From Streptomyces sp. BV286 (GTDB taxonomy: Bacteria; Actinomycetota; Actinomycetes; Streptomycetales; Streptomycetaceae): a stretch of 64,000 bases of DNA. This document shows positions 16,060 through 24,835 of the stretch, one piece after another (the stretch's first letter is position 1; every line of letters starts with the position of its first letter). The notes under the pieces are model-generated. The model was given only the letters and a program-made list of their open reading frames with translations. It did no database searches and was not told the DNA's origin. Both the position numbers and the translations under genes were made by a program. The DNA is taken from contig NZ_JAHRIB010000204.1 of the NCBI RefSeq assembly GCF_019090165.1, positions 1 to 64,000 of the forward strand. The letters run 5' to 3'.

Positions 16060-17580
16060 ATGAGCAGCAGCGACCGGAGCCGGGCAGTGGACCTGACGAG
16101 AACGTATGAAGTGCGCACTTACGGATGTCAGATGAACGTCCACGACTCCGAGCGGCTCTCGGGCCTCCTGGAGGACGCCGGCTACGTACGCGCCGCCGAG
16201 GGCTCCGACGGTGACGCCGACGTCGTCGTCTTCAACACCTGCGCGGTGCGCGAGAACGCCGACAACCGTCTCTACGGGAACCTCGGCAGGCTCGCCCCGA
16301 TGAAGACGAAGCGGCCCGGCATGCAGATCGCCGTCGGCGGCTGTCTCGCCCAGAAGGACCGCGACACCATCGTGAAGAAGGCGCCCTGGGTGGACGTCGT
16401 CTTCGGTACGCACAACATCGGCAAACTCCCCGTCCTCCTGGAGCGCGCCCGCGTCCAGGAAGAGGCGCAGGTCGAGATCGCCGAGTCGCTCGAAGCGTTC
16501 CCGTCGACGCTGCCGACCCGCCGCGAGAGCGCGTATGCCGCCTGGGTCTCCATCTCCGTCGGCTGCAACAACACGTGCACCTTCTGCATCGTCCCGGCGC
16601 TGCGCGGCAAGGAGAAGGACCGCAGGACCGGCGACATCCTCGCCGAGATCGAGGCCCTGGTCGGCGAGGGCGTCTCCGAGATCACCCTGCTCGGGCAGAA
16701 CGTGAACGCCTACGGCTCCGACATCGGCGACCGCGAGGCCTTCAGCAAGCTGCTGCGGGCCTGCGGGAGGATCGAGGGCCTGGAGCGCGTCCGCTTCACC
16801 TCGCCGCACCCGCGCGACTTCACGGACGACGTCATCGCCGCGATGGCCGAGACACCGAACGTCATGCCGCAGCTGCACATGCCGATGCAGTCCGGCTCGG
16901 ACACGGTCCTGAAGGCGATGCGCCGCTCGTATCGCCAGGAACGGTTCCTCGGAATCATCGACAAGGTGCGCGCCTCGATCCCGCACGCGGCGATCACCAC
17001 CGACATCATCGTGGGCTTCCCCGGCGAGACCGAGGAGGATTTCGAGCAGACCCTGCACGCGGTCCGCGAGGCCCGCTTCGCCCAGGCCTTCACGTTCCAG
17101 TACTCCAAGCGCCCCGGCACCCCCGCGGCCACCATGGAGGGGCAGATCCCCAAGGAGGTCGTGCAGGAGCGCTACATGCGCCTGTCGGCCCTTCAGGAGG
17201 AGATCTCCTGGGACGAGAACAAGAAGCAGGTCGGCCGCACGCTGGAACTGATGGTCGCCGAGGGCGAGGGCCGCAAGGACGGCGCCACGCACCGCCTCTC
17301 CGGCCGCGCCCCCGACAACCGCCTGGTGCACTTCACCAAGCCCGACGCCGAGGTCCGTCCCGGCGACGTCGTCACCGTCGAGATCACGTACGCCGCCCCG
17401 CACCACCTCCTCGCCGAGGGGGCCACGCTGGACGTGCGCCGCACGCGCGCGGGGGACGCCTGGGAGAAGCGCAACACCGCCGAGGCCGCCAAGCCCGTCG
17501 GCGTCATGCTGGGGCTCCCGCAGGTCGGCGCACCCGAACCGCTGCCCGTCGCCGCGGGCGGCGGCTGCAGCCGCGACTGA
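16060..17580 (+). CDS. miaB: tRNA-2-methylthio-N6-dimethylallyladenosine synthase MiaB
   Basis: Radical SAM methylthiotransferase acting on i6A37 of tRNAs reading UNN codons, 506 residues. The N-terminal MTTase domain has the auxiliary-cluster cysteines C23 (YGCQMN), C61 (NTCAVRE) and C95 (GGCLAQ). The radical SAM cluster is C169, C173 and C176 in CNNTCTFC. A C-terminal TRAM domain (about 400-460) binds RNA. Its substrate modification is made by miaA, located 2.1 kb downstream in this window. The gene appears leaderless. Confidence 0.97.
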   Translation: MSSSDRSRAVDLTRTYEVRTYGCQMNVHDSERLSGLLEDAGYVRAAEGSDGDADVVVFNTCAVRENADNRLYGNLGRLAPMKTKRPGMQIAVGGCLAQKDRDTIVKKAPWVDVVFGTHNIGKLPVLLERARVQEEAQVEIAESLEAFPSTLPTRRESAYAAWVSISVGCNNTCTFCIVPALRGKEKDRRTGDILAEIEALVGEGVSEITLLGQNVNAYGSDIGDREAFSKLLRACGRIEGLERVRFTSPHPRDFTDDVIAAMAETPNVMPQLHMPMQSGSDTVLKAMRRSYRQERFLGIIDKVRASIPHAAITTDIIVGFPGETEEDFEQTLHAVREARFAQAFTFQYSKRPGTPAATMEGQIPKEVVQERYMRLSALQEEISWDENKKQVGRTLELMVAEGEGRKDGATHRLSGRAPDNRLVHFTKPDAEVRPGDVVTVEITYAAPHHLLAEGATLDVRRTRAGDAWEKRNTAEAAKPVGVMLGLPQVGAPEPLPVAAGGGCSRD

Positions 17581-17609
17581 CCACGTCACGGGCCGGGAAG
17601 GGGTCCCTC

Positions 17610-17876
17610 ATGCCGTACAGCGTGGAGTTCACCGAGCGCGCCGCCCGCGTGAGGGACAGCCTCCCCGTCGAACGCCGGGAGATCCTGGACCGCGGGCTGG
17701 CCATACTGGTGACCGACCCGAGGCACAAGCTGTCGCACTCCGTGGGCGGCGACGAGGCGACCCGCGAGATAGCCCTGTCCCGGAACCTGTTCGTCGAGTA
17801 CGTGATCAGCGACGGCAAGCTCGTGGTGCTCCTCCTGACCGTCATCGACCTCACGGACGTCCTCATCGAGGAGTGA
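17610..17876 (+). CDS. Small RelE/ParE-superfamily-like protein without a partner antitoxin
   Basis: 88 residues, starting 29 bases after miaB. The layout resembles the RelE/ParE fold: N-terminal strand YSVEFTERAARVRDSL, helix-turn-helix with ERREILDRGLAIL, the L-DPRHK loop, then strands ATREIALSRNLFVEYVI and GKLVVLLLTVIDL. RelE-like proteins are usually mRNA or gyrase toxins with an antitoxin gene alongside; none is found here, as the neighbours are miaB and a LigB-like gene. A GGAAGG site lies about 12 bases upstream. It may have a housekeeping role; the toxin assignment is tentative. Confidence 0.6.
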   Translation: MPYSVEFTERAARVRDSLPVERREILDRGLAILVTDPRHKLSHSVGGDEATREIALSRNLFVEYVISDGKLVVLLLTVIDLTDVLIEE

Positions 17877-17910
17877 CGCGCGGCCGTTGTACGGGGTTAC
17901 GCTGCCGATC

Positions 17911-18690
17911 ATGCTTGTCGCCGCCGCCGTGTGCCCCTGTCCGCCCCTGCTCGTGCCCGACGTCGCCGCGGGGGCCGCGCCTGAACTGGACGCCGCTCGT
18001 GCCGCGTGCACGGACGCCCTGGGGGTGCTGGCCGCCGCACGCCCGGACCGGCTGGTGGTCGTGGGGCCCGCCGAGCAGGACGGGCGCGGACCGCACCCCG
18101 AGGGCTCCCGCGGTTCGTTCCGCGGCTTCGGCGTGGATCTCGACGTGCGGCTCGGCGGGAACAGCGCGCGGCTCGGCGGGGACCGGGCCGGCGCGCCGGA
18201 GGACGCGGCCATGGCCACGCCCTCGCTCACGCCCGAGCGCGCCGGACGCGTACTGCCCCCCTCGCTGGCGGTCGCCGCGTGGCTGCTCGCTCGTACCGAC
18301 TGGTCCGATGCCCCAGTGGAAGGCCTCGGCGTGGGGGAACCACTCGCCGCCGAGCGGTGTATCCAAGTCGGGAGGGACATCGCCGCGCAGGCCGGGCGGG
18401 TGGCCCTGCTGGTCATGGGCGACGCCAGCGCGTGCCGCACGCTGAAGGCGCCGGGCTACCTGGACGAGCGGGCGGCGGGTTTCGACGCGGAGGTCGCGCG
18501 TGCCCTGGGCGCGGCGGACGTGGCCGCTCTCAAGGCGCTGGACGCCGAGCTGGCCCACGAACTGCAGGCCTGCGGCCGGGCCCCCTGGCAGGTCCTCGCG
18601 GGCGCGGCGGAGGAGGCGGGGCTCGGGGGCGCCCTGTTGTACGAGGAGGCGCCCTACGGCGTGGGGTACATGGTGGCGGCCTGGTCGTAG
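17911..18690 (+). CDS. Class III extradiol dioxygenase (LigB)-superfamily protein
   Basis: 259 residues from the ATG at 17911. The start MLVAAAVCPCPPLLVP and the repeated patterns RPDRLVVVGPAEQDG and RVALLVMGDASACR resemble the LigB/MEMO-type fold of class III extradiol dioxygenases and related non-enzymatic members. The metal-binding histidines expected of a true dioxygenase are not evident, so catalysis is doubtful. A -10-like TACGCT (17898-17903) suggests a leaderless transcript. It is the last plus-strand gene before a 7-bp tandem repeat and a terminator. Confidence 0.65.
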   Translation: MLVAAAVCPCPPLLVPDVAAGAAPELDAARAACTDALGVLAAARPDRLVVVGPAEQDGRGPHPEGSRGSFRGFGVDLDVRLGGNSARLGGDRAGAPEDAAMATPSLTPERAGRVLPPSLAVAAWLLARTDWSDAPVEGLGVGEPLAAERCIQVGRDIAAQAGRVALLVMGDASACRTLKAPGYLDERAAGFDAEVARALGAADVAALKALDAELAHELQACGRAPWQVLAGAAEEAGLGGALLYEEAPYGVGYMVAAWS

Positions 18691-18698
18691 CGTCCCCC

Positions 18699-18768
18699 GG
18701 GAGCCGGGAGCCGGGAGCCGGGAGCCGGGAGCCGGGAGCCGGGAGCCGGGAGCCGGGAGCCGGGAGGG
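18699..18768. repeat. 7-bp tandem repeat (GGGAGCC)x9
   Basis: Nine exact copies of GGGAGCC (18699-18761) followed by a degenerate tenth unit, starting 8 bases after the LigB-like stop codon. The array is non-coding and lies just before a terminator. Confidence 0.95.
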
Positions 18769-18853
18769 TCGGTGCGGCTTTCAGCGCAGGGCCCTCTCGT
18801 CGCGTCCCTGAGCGGGCACGAAGGCCCTCGGGCAGTGACGTACCGCATGAACA

Positions 18854-18898
18854 CGGCGGACGGCCCGGAGCTCGTACGTGCTCCGGGGCCGTCCGCCG
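18854..18898. terminator. Hairpin terminator between converging genes
   Basis: 18-base arms (18854-18871 and 18880-18898) pair fully except for one bulged G; 8-base loop. Lies between the LigB-like gene and the antitoxin-like gene. Confidence 0.75.
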
Positions 18899-18910
18899 AT
18901 GTGGTGTCGC

Positions 18911-19195
18911 TCAGGATGCCGAGGGCGGTGCCGGCGGGGGCGACGGAGGCGTCGCGCCACCGTCCGGGCCGCCGTTCTCCCTGTGCGCCAGCCGGTCCAG
19001 GGCACCCCTGGCCTTGCCCGTGCCGGTCTGGATCTTGGCGCTGTACTTGCCCTTGGTCTTCTCGTCGGCCCTCTTCGCGGCCTTGTCGAGACCCTGTTCG
19101 ATCTTGACGATCCTGCCCTCGTGCTGCTGCGCGAAGTCAGAGACCTTCTCCCTGGCCGGCGCGAGCCTGGCCTTCAAGCTGTCCAGGAGACTCAT
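18911..19195 (-). CDS. MT0933-type antitoxin-like small protein
   Basis: 94 residues. The pattern KVSDFAQQHEGRIVKIEQGL, then DKAAKRADEKTKGKYSAKI and TGTGKARGALDRL matches the short helical MT0933/Rv0909-like antitoxin family, where a central G-K-Y-x-x-K/D-I motif is conserved. A Pro-rich tail follows. No cognate toxin lies next to it; the gene 25 bases upstream on the same strand encodes a low-complexity acidic protein. The name is by family resemblance and may not reflect a true toxin-antitoxin role. Confidence 0.7.
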   Translation of the reverse strand: MSLLDSLKARLAPAREKVSDFAQQHEGRIVKIEQGLDKAAKRADEKTKGKYSAKIQTGTGKARGALDRLAHRENGGPDGGATPPSPPPAPPSAS

Positions 19196-19220
19196 GGTTC
19201 ACCTTCCCTCGCGGGAACAG

Positions 19221-19523
19221 TCACTTGCGGGCGCCCTCGCCGGCCTCGCTGTCGACCGCCTCCTCGGCGGACTGCTGCTTGGGAATGTCGACGGCCTCCG
19301 CCGCGGATTCCTCGGCCTCCGCAGTCACAGTCGCAGCTTCCGCTTCGGCTTCCGTCGCGGCCTCGGCGGGGGTCTCAGCACCCTCCGACCCCTTGGCCGC
19401 TTCCTCGGCCTCCGCCTCGGATCCGGCTGTCAGGGTGTCGCTCTGCGCCTCGGCGGTTGACGTTTCCTTCGATTCCTTGGACTTGGACCCATCCCTGCCA
19501 AGAAGCCGTGCAAAAACACCCAT
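19221..19523 (-). CDS. Small acidic Ala/Glu-rich protein of unknown function
   Basis: 100 residues from the ATG near 19523 (MGVFARLLGRDGSKSKE), then a long Ala/Glu/Ser low-complexity stretch. The N-terminus looks like a short amphipathic, basic helix. It is probably the first gene of a two-gene unit with the antitoxin-like gene (25-base gap). I do not recognise a family. The conserved-looking basic N-terminus and strong GC3 bias support coding; an upstream in-frame GTG (19598) is less likely. Confidence 0.55.
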   Translation of the reverse strand: MGVFARLLGRDGSKSKESKETSTAEAQSDTLTAGSEAEAEEAAKGSEGAETPAEAATEAEAEAATVTAEAEESAAEAVDIPKQQSAEEAVDSEAGEGARK

Positions 19524-19705
19524 ATCGTCTCCATACCCTACTCGTGTGGGCGAAATTCCGCGTCGCCCGGTGCGTCCCATTGCGTCGCCCGGGGTCACCG
19601 GCCCTCAAAACCGGCGGCTGGAACCTCGAACAGGCAACGACCCCGGACCCGTGCCGTCACGTAGCTCGTTCGAGAAGTGGTCCCGAGGTTTGCGAGACTG
19701 TTGCG

Positions 19706-20644
19706 GTGAGTAGTGCAGCCCCCGCTCCGCGGGTCATCGCCGTCGTGGGTCCCACCGCGGCAGGAAAGTCCGATCTCGGCGTCCACCTCGCCCAGCGCCT
19801 CGGCGGTGAGGTCGTCAACGCCGACTCGATGCAGCTCTACCGGGGGATGGACATCGGCACCGCCAAACTGACGCCCGAGGAACGCGGTGGCATCCCCCAC
19901 CACCTCCTGGACATCTGGGACGTGACGGTGACGGCGAGCGTCGCCGAGTACCAGCGGCTCGCGCGCGCCCGCATCGACGCCCTGCTCGCGCAGGGCCGCT
20001 GGCCGGTCCTCGTCGGCGGCTCCGGTCTGTACGTCCGGGGGGCCGTCGACAACCTGGAGTTCCCCGGGACGGATCCCGACGTGCGGGCCCGCCTGGAGGA
20101 GGAGCTCATCCTGAGAGGTTCCGGCGCCCTGCACGCCCGGCTGGCCGTCGCCGACCCCGAGGCGGCCCACGCGATCCTGCCGAGCAACGGCCGCCGGATC
20201 GTCCGGGCCCTCGAGGTCATCGAGATCACCGGCAGGCCCTTCACCGCCAACCTCCCAGGACACGACTCCGTCTACGACACCCTGCAGATCGGCGTCGACG
20301 TGGCGCGCCCCGAGCTCGATGAGCGCATCGCCCGCCGCGTGGACCGCATGTGGGAGGGCGGTCTCGGCGAGGAAGTGCGCGCACTGGAGGCGCAGGGGCT
20401 GCGCGAGGGGCGTACGGCATCGCGCGCCCTCGGCTACCAGCAGATGCTCGCGGCGCTCGCCGGGGAGTGCACCGACGACGAGGCGCGCGCCGAGACGGTC
20501 CGTGCCACCAAGCGCTTCGCGCGCCGTCAGGATTCCTGGTTCAGACGCGACCCACGGGTGCATTGGCTCAGTGGGGCTGCGGCGGATCTCACAGAACTTC
20601 CGGAGCTCGCACTGGCGTTGGTCGAACGACCGGTCACAGCCTGA
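19706..20644 (+). CDS. miaA: tRNA dimethylallyltransferase MiaA
   Basis: Transfers a dimethylallyl group to N6 of A37 in tRNAs, giving the substrate of MiaB. 312 residues from the GTG at 19706. P-loop GPTAAGKS at residues 15-22; the substrate-pocket motifs NADSMQLYRGMDIGTAK and VGGSGLYVR; late conserved ASRALGYQQ and TKRFARRQDSWFRRD. Probably leaderless, as there is no ribosome site. The upstream in-frame extension is not conserved. Confidence 0.96.
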   Translation: MSSAAPAPRVIAVVGPTAAGKSDLGVHLAQRLGGEVVNADSMQLYRGMDIGTAKLTPEERGGIPHHLLDIWDVTVTASVAEYQRLARARIDALLAQGRWPVLVGGSGLYVRGAVDNLEFPGTDPDVRARLEEELILRGSGALHARLAVADPEAAHAILPSNGRRIVRALEVIEITGRPFTANLPGHDSVYDTLQIGVDVARPELDERIARRVDRMWEGGLGEEVRALEAQGLREGRTASRALGYQQMLAALAGECTDDEARAETVRATKRFARRQDSWFRRDPRVHWLSGAAADLTELPELALALVERPVTA

Positions 20645-20752
20645 TCACGTCATGGCATCGGGACGCTCTGGCCGTCATCCGGGCCTCCGGGGCCGTGCCA
20701 TCATCGAGCTTCGATCGACCAAGTGGAGTCCGAGTTGGGAGGGCGCGTGGCG

Positions 20753-21274
20753 ATGGAGGCCGGCCCCCGTGACACCACACAAGGCGCGGAACCGAGCACC
20801 GCTGGCGGCGGAGCGCACGACACCGCAATGGATCAGCAGGACCCCGACGGGGACCGGCTGAGCCCGGACGGGCCAGACGAGAGCACCGATGGTGTGACCG
20901 CCGACGGTCCCGAGCCCGACGAGATGTTCGCGGGTCCCGAGGTCGAGGTCGAACTGCGCCCGCAGCGCCGTATGCGGATCTGGCAGCTCGCGCCCATCGT
21001 GAGCCTCGCCGCGCTCGGCTCCCTGATGTTCGCCTTCCCGCTGGCCTTCGACTTCGGCGACAGCGGGGCCATGATCGCCATGCTCGGCCTGCTGATCTCG
21101 TCGTGCGCCGCCGGCTGGGGCATGATGGCCGCCCGCCGCGTGGGTTACACGTGGCCCGGCCTGCCGCAGCGCGGGTCCGGCCGCCGCCCGGACTGGCGCG
21201 TCGTGATCGCGTACGCCGTGGTCGTCGCCGCGGTCGTGGTCCTCGCCGTGTGGCGCGTGGCCCGCCTGCGCTGA
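20753..21274 (+). CDS. Three-helix membrane protein of unknown function
   Basis: 173 residues from the ATG at 20753, which has GGAGGG 9 bases upstream (a GTG at 20747 is possible). The first 80 residues are acidic and disordered; then helices at about IWQLAPIVSLAALGSLMFAF, GAMIAMLGLLISSCAAGW and VVIAYAVVVAAVVVLAVW. It is located between miaA and dapF, a neighbourhood I recall as conserved in Streptomyces. No enzymatic motif is seen. Confidence 0.75.
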   Translation: MEAGPRDTTQGAEPSTAGGGAHDTAMDQQDPDGDRLSPDGPDESTDGVTADGPEPDEMFAGPEVEVELRPQRRMRIWQLAPIVSLAALGSLMFAFPLAFDFGDSGAMIAMLGLLISSCAAGWGMMAARRVGYTWPGLPQRGSGRRPDWRVVIAYAVVVAAVVVLAVWRVARLR

Positions 21275-21349
21275 GCGTCGCCGCCCGCCGGTCCGCCCGG
21301 GCGCGGTCCGCCTGCCGGACCGCCGGGCCCGGCTGTCGTACCGAGCCCT

Positions 21350-21355
21350 TACGAT
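21350..21355 (+). promoter_or_regulatory. -10 element for a leaderless dapF transcript
   Basis: TACGAT, 6 bases before the ATG at 21362; no ribosome site between. Confidence 0.5.
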
Positions 21356-21361
21356 CGAGGA

Positions 21362-22231
21362 ATGAGCACGCGGATCGCCTTCCTCAAGGGCCACGGGACC
21401 GAGAACGACTTCGTGATCATCCCGGACCCCGAGAACACCGTCGCCCTGCCTCAGGCCGCCGTCGCGGCTCTGTGCGACCGCCGCGCGGGCATCGGCGGTG
21501 ACGGTCTCCTGCACGTCGTACGGTCCGCCGCGCACCCCGAGGCCCGGTCGATGGCGGCCGAAGCGGAATGGTTCATGGACTACCGCAACGGCGACGGCTC
21601 GATCGCGGAGATGTGCGGCAACGGAGTGCGTGTGTTCGCGCACTACCTCCAGCGTGCCGGCCATGTGACCGAAGGCGATATCGCGGTCGCCACGCGCGCG
21701 GGCGTGAAGAGCGTGCACATCGCCAAGGAAGGCGACATCACCGTCGCCATGGGCAAGGCGCGCCTGCCCGAGGGGGACGTCACCGTGTCCGTCGGCGAGC
21801 GCAGCTGGCCCGCACGCAACGTGAACATGGGCAACCCCCACGCGGTCGCCTTCGTGGAGGACCTCGACCACGCCGGGAATCTGTACGCCGCACCGCCCTT
21901 CACCCCGGCCTCCGCGTACCCGGACGGGGTGAACGTCGAGTTCGTCGTCGACCGTGGCCTTCATCACGTTGCTCTGCGTGTCCACGAGCGGGGTTCCGGC
22001 GAGACCCGGTCGTGCGGGACGGGCGCGTGTGCCGTGGCCGTGGCGGCGGCACGCAGGGACGGCGCCGACCCCGCCGTGACCGGTGTCCCGGCGACATACA
22101 CCGTCGACGTGCCCGGTGGCCGGCTCGTGATCACCGAGCGGACCGACGGCGAGATCGAGATGACCGGGCCCGCGGTGATCGTCGCAGAGGGTGAGATCGA
22201 CACCGGGTGGCTCGAAAACGCGACCCCCTGA
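21362..22231 (+). CDS. dapF: Diaminopimelate epimerase DapF
   Basis: Converts LL- to meso-diaminopimelate for lysine synthesis (and, in other bacteria, wall synthesis; Streptomyces peptidoglycan uses the LL form, so lysine is the main sink). 289 residues. The catalytic cysteine pair is C85 (MCGNGVRVFAHY) and C218 (ETRSCGTGACAVAV); HGTENDFVII is the N-terminal signature and NMGNPHAV the substrate loop. Leaderless start. Confidence 0.97.
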   Translation: MSTRIAFLKGHGTENDFVIIPDPENTVALPQAAVAALCDRRAGIGGDGLLHVVRSAAHPEARSMAAEAEWFMDYRNGDGSIAEMCGNGVRVFAHYLQRAGHVTEGDIAVATRAGVKSVHIAKEGDITVAMGKARLPEGDVTVSVGERSWPARNVNMGNPHAVAFVEDLDHAGNLYAAPPFTPASAYPDGVNVEFVVDRGLHHVALRVHERGSGETRSCGTGACAVAVAAARRDGADPAVTGVPATYTVDVPGGRLVITERTDGEIEMTGPAVIVAEGEIDTGWLENATP

Positions 22232-22400
22232 ACCTTCGCTCGAATGGGTGATCCGTTTCACGCTCGGCGAGAGGCGGTCGGTCGGGCGTGGTGGGCTCGG
22301 TAGCATCAAGGACCGGCCCGGACGGGGGAACGACGACATCCCCAGAGCCGCAAACGCCATGGGGCACCCCGTCCGCCGGTCGACGCAGCCGGAGGTGCCC

Positions 22401-24527
22401 ATGAGTGCGGAGGCCACGAACCCCGCGACGCCCGGCCCCATCACGCCCGGGGCACAGCGCAGGCGGGGCCGCCCCCGGATCGATCTGCGACGCCTCGGCC
22501 GGGCCGCTCTCCTGGGGCCCGCGGCCCGCGACCGGCTGCCCGACGCGATCGGCCACGTGGTCGAGGCCCATCGGGCCCACCACCCCGACGCCGACCTGGA
22601 CCCGCTGCGCCGCGCGTACGTGCTCGCCGAGTCCTCGCACCGCGGCCAGATGCGCAAGAGCGGTGAGCCGTACATCACGCACCCGCTCGCCGTGACCCTG
22701 ATTCTGGCCGAACTCGGCGCGGAGACCACGACGTTGACCGCGTCCCTCCTCCACGACACCGTCGAGGACACGGACGTGACGCTCGATCAGGTGCGCGAGG
22801 AGTTCGGCGAGGAGGTCCGCTACCTCGTCGACGGCGTGACGAAGCTGGAGAAGGTCGACTACGGCGCGGCCGCCGAGCCCGAGACGTTCCGCAAGATGCT
22901 CGTCGCCACCGGCAGCGACGTGCGCGTGATGTCGATCAAGCTCGCCGACCGGCTGCACAACATGCGCACCCTCGGAGTCATGCGCCCCGAGAAGCAGGAG
23001 CGCATCGCCAAGGTGACGAAGGACGTCCTGATCCCGCTCGCCGAACGTCTCGGCGTCCAGGCGCTGAAGACCGAACTCGAGGACCTGGTCTTCGCGATCC
23101 TGCGGCCCGACGAGTACGCGTACACCCGCGAACTCATCGTCAAGAACGCCTCACGCACCGACGACCCCCTCGCCGAGATCGCCGAAGAGGTCCGCGGCGT
23201 CCTGCGCGAAGCCGGTCTGCAGGCCGAAGTCCTCATCAGGCCCCGGCACTTCGTCTCCGTGCACCGCGTCTCCCGCAAACGGGGCGAGCTGCGGGGCTCC
23301 GACTTCGGACGCCTGCTGGTGCTCGTGAACGAGGACGCCGACTGCTACGGGGTCCTCGGGGAGCTGCACACCTGTCTCACGCCGGTGGTCTCGGAGTTCA
23401 AGGACTTCATCGCGGTCCCCAAGTTCAACCTGTACCAGTCGCTCCACACCGCCGTCGCCCGCCCCGACGGGCAGGTCGCCGAAGTCCTCATCCGTACGCA
23501 CCAGATGCACAAGGTCGCCGAGGCCGGGGTCATCGCGCTCGGCAACCCCTACGCGTCTCCCGCGGAGGAGCAGACCGACGGCGCCCGCCCCGCCGACGGT
23601 GAGCGCGCCGACCCCACCCGTCCCGGCTGGCTGTCCCGCCTCCTCGACTGGCAGGAGGCCGCGCCGGACCCCGACACGTTCTGGTCCACCCTGCGCGAGG
23701 ACCTCGCCCAGGACCGGGAGATCACCGTGTTCCGCCCCGACGGGGGCACGCTCGGGCTGCCCGCGGGCGCCAGCTGCGTGGACGCCGCGTACGCCCAGTA
23801 CGGCGAGGACGCGCACGCCTGTATCGGCGCCCGCGTCAACGGCCGCCTGGCGAGACTGAGCACGGTCCTGAGCGACGGCGACACCGTTCAGCTGCTCATG
23901 GGGCAGGACCCGTCCTCGGAGCCCTCCAGGGAGTGGCTGGAGCACGCGCACACTCCCGTCGCGCGGATCGCCATCACCCGCTGGCTGGCCGCGCACCCGT
24001 CACCGGCCACGCCGTCCGAAGCTCCTGCCGCGACGCGGCGCCCCGCCGCGGACGGGCCCGCCGCGCGTCCGGCCGCCGCGGACGTCGTCGTCGACCAGCC
24101 CGGCGCGACGGTACGCCTCGCGGGCTGCTGTACTCCGGTACCGCCCGACGCGATCACCGGGTTCTCCGTACGCGGGGGAGTGGTGACCGTGCACCGCGTC
24201 GAGTGCGCCGGGGTGGAGCGTATGAAGAGCGTGGGGCGTGCGGAGGTCGACGTGCGCTGGGGCGACACCACCGAGTGCCGTGTCACGCTCTTCGCCGAGT
24301 CCTTCGGCCGGCCCCACCTCCTCGCCGACCTCACCGAAGCCATCGCCCTGGAGGGCGTCGCCATCGTCTCGGCGACCGTCGAACCGCCCAGCCAGCAGCG
24401 CGTACGCCACACCTACACGCTGCAGCTCCCGGACGCGGCACACCTCCCCGCGCTCATGCGGGCGATGCGCGATGTGCCGGGCGTGTTCGACGTGAGCCGC
24501 GCCCAGCACCCGTCGACGACTCCGTAG
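22401..24527 (+). CDS. rshA: RelA/SpoT-homologue with intact HD domain and diverged synthetase domain
   Basis: 708 residues, ATG with GGAGG 5 bases upstream. N-terminal HD hydrolase domain: H80 in SSHRGQMRKSGEPYITHPL, H118-D119 in LLHDTVEDT, and SIKLADRLHNMRTL, all as in active (p)ppGpp hydrolases. The synthetase domain (about 270-390) keeps FKDFIAVPKFNLYQSLHT and the catalytic Glu361, but reads EVLIRT where the family has EVQIRT and has a changed strand (SDFGRLLVLV). A TGS domain (EITVFRPDGG) and a C-terminal ACT-like region follow. It is the second Rel-family gene of Streptomyces, called rshA in S. coelicolor, where ppGpp synthesis has been reported for it. Confidence 0.88.
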   Translation: MSAEATNPATPGPITPGAQRRRGRPRIDLRRLGRAALLGPAARDRLPDAIGHVVEAHRAHHPDADLDPLRRAYVLAESSHRGQMRKSGEPYITHPLAVTLILAELGAETTTLTASLLHDTVEDTDVTLDQVREEFGEEVRYLVDGVTKLEKVDYGAAAEPETFRKMLVATGSDVRVMSIKLADRLHNMRTLGVMRPEKQERIAKVTKDVLIPLAERLGVQALKTELEDLVFAILRPDEYAYTRELIVKNASRTDDPLAEIAEEVRGVLREAGLQAEVLIRPRHFVSVHRVSRKRGELRGSDFGRLLVLVNEDADCYGVLGELHTCLTPVVSEFKDFIAVPKFNLYQSLHTAVARPDGQVAEVLIRTHQMHKVAEAGVIALGNPYASPAEEQTDGARPADGERADPTRPGWLSRLLDWQEAAPDPDTFWSTLREDLAQDREITVFRPDGGTLGLPAGASCVDAAYAQYGEDAHACIGARVNGRLARLSTVLSDGDTVQLLMGQDPSSEPSREWLEHAHTPVARIAITRWLAAHPSPATPSEAPAATRRPAADGPAARPAAADVVVDQPGATVRLAGCCTPVPPDAITGFSVRGGVVTVHRVECAGVERMKSVGRAEVDVRWGDTTECRVTLFAESFGRPHLLADLTEAIALEGVAIVSATVEPPSQQRVRHTYTLQLPDAAHLPALMRAMRDVPGVFDVSRAQHPSTTP

Positions 24528-24835
24528 AGGCTCCCAACGACGCCGACGGGGACGGCAAGAAGAACGACTGGGCCACGGCGGCCGTCGGCACCGCAGCCGT
24601 CGGACATCCGACGGCCCGCGCGTCGGCCCCGCGACTGCTCGCCCGCACATCCGTCCGACCCGCGGCCCTTCGGCCCGTTCGACCACCCCCTTGGCACTTC
24701 CGCCCGCGCGGTGTCGCCACCGGCATCCCGCCCCGTCCCCGGCCAAGACCTCCGAGGTCACGCCGAAGAGCCCGTTCGGGTGGGCCCGACGCGAGTCGTC
24801 ACCGTGAGGCGGGCGGGCGCTGATAGCCGTGGTCC
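24528..24835. other. 308-bp intergenic region
   Basis: Between the Rel-family gene and the M1 peptidase gene. Lower coding character, no hairpin that I can confirm, no supportable small gene. Confidence 0.5.

Noticed and set aside
18699..18768. CRISPR-like array
   Set aside because: 7-bp tandem units without spacers; it is a simple tandem repeat, and no cas gene is present in the window.
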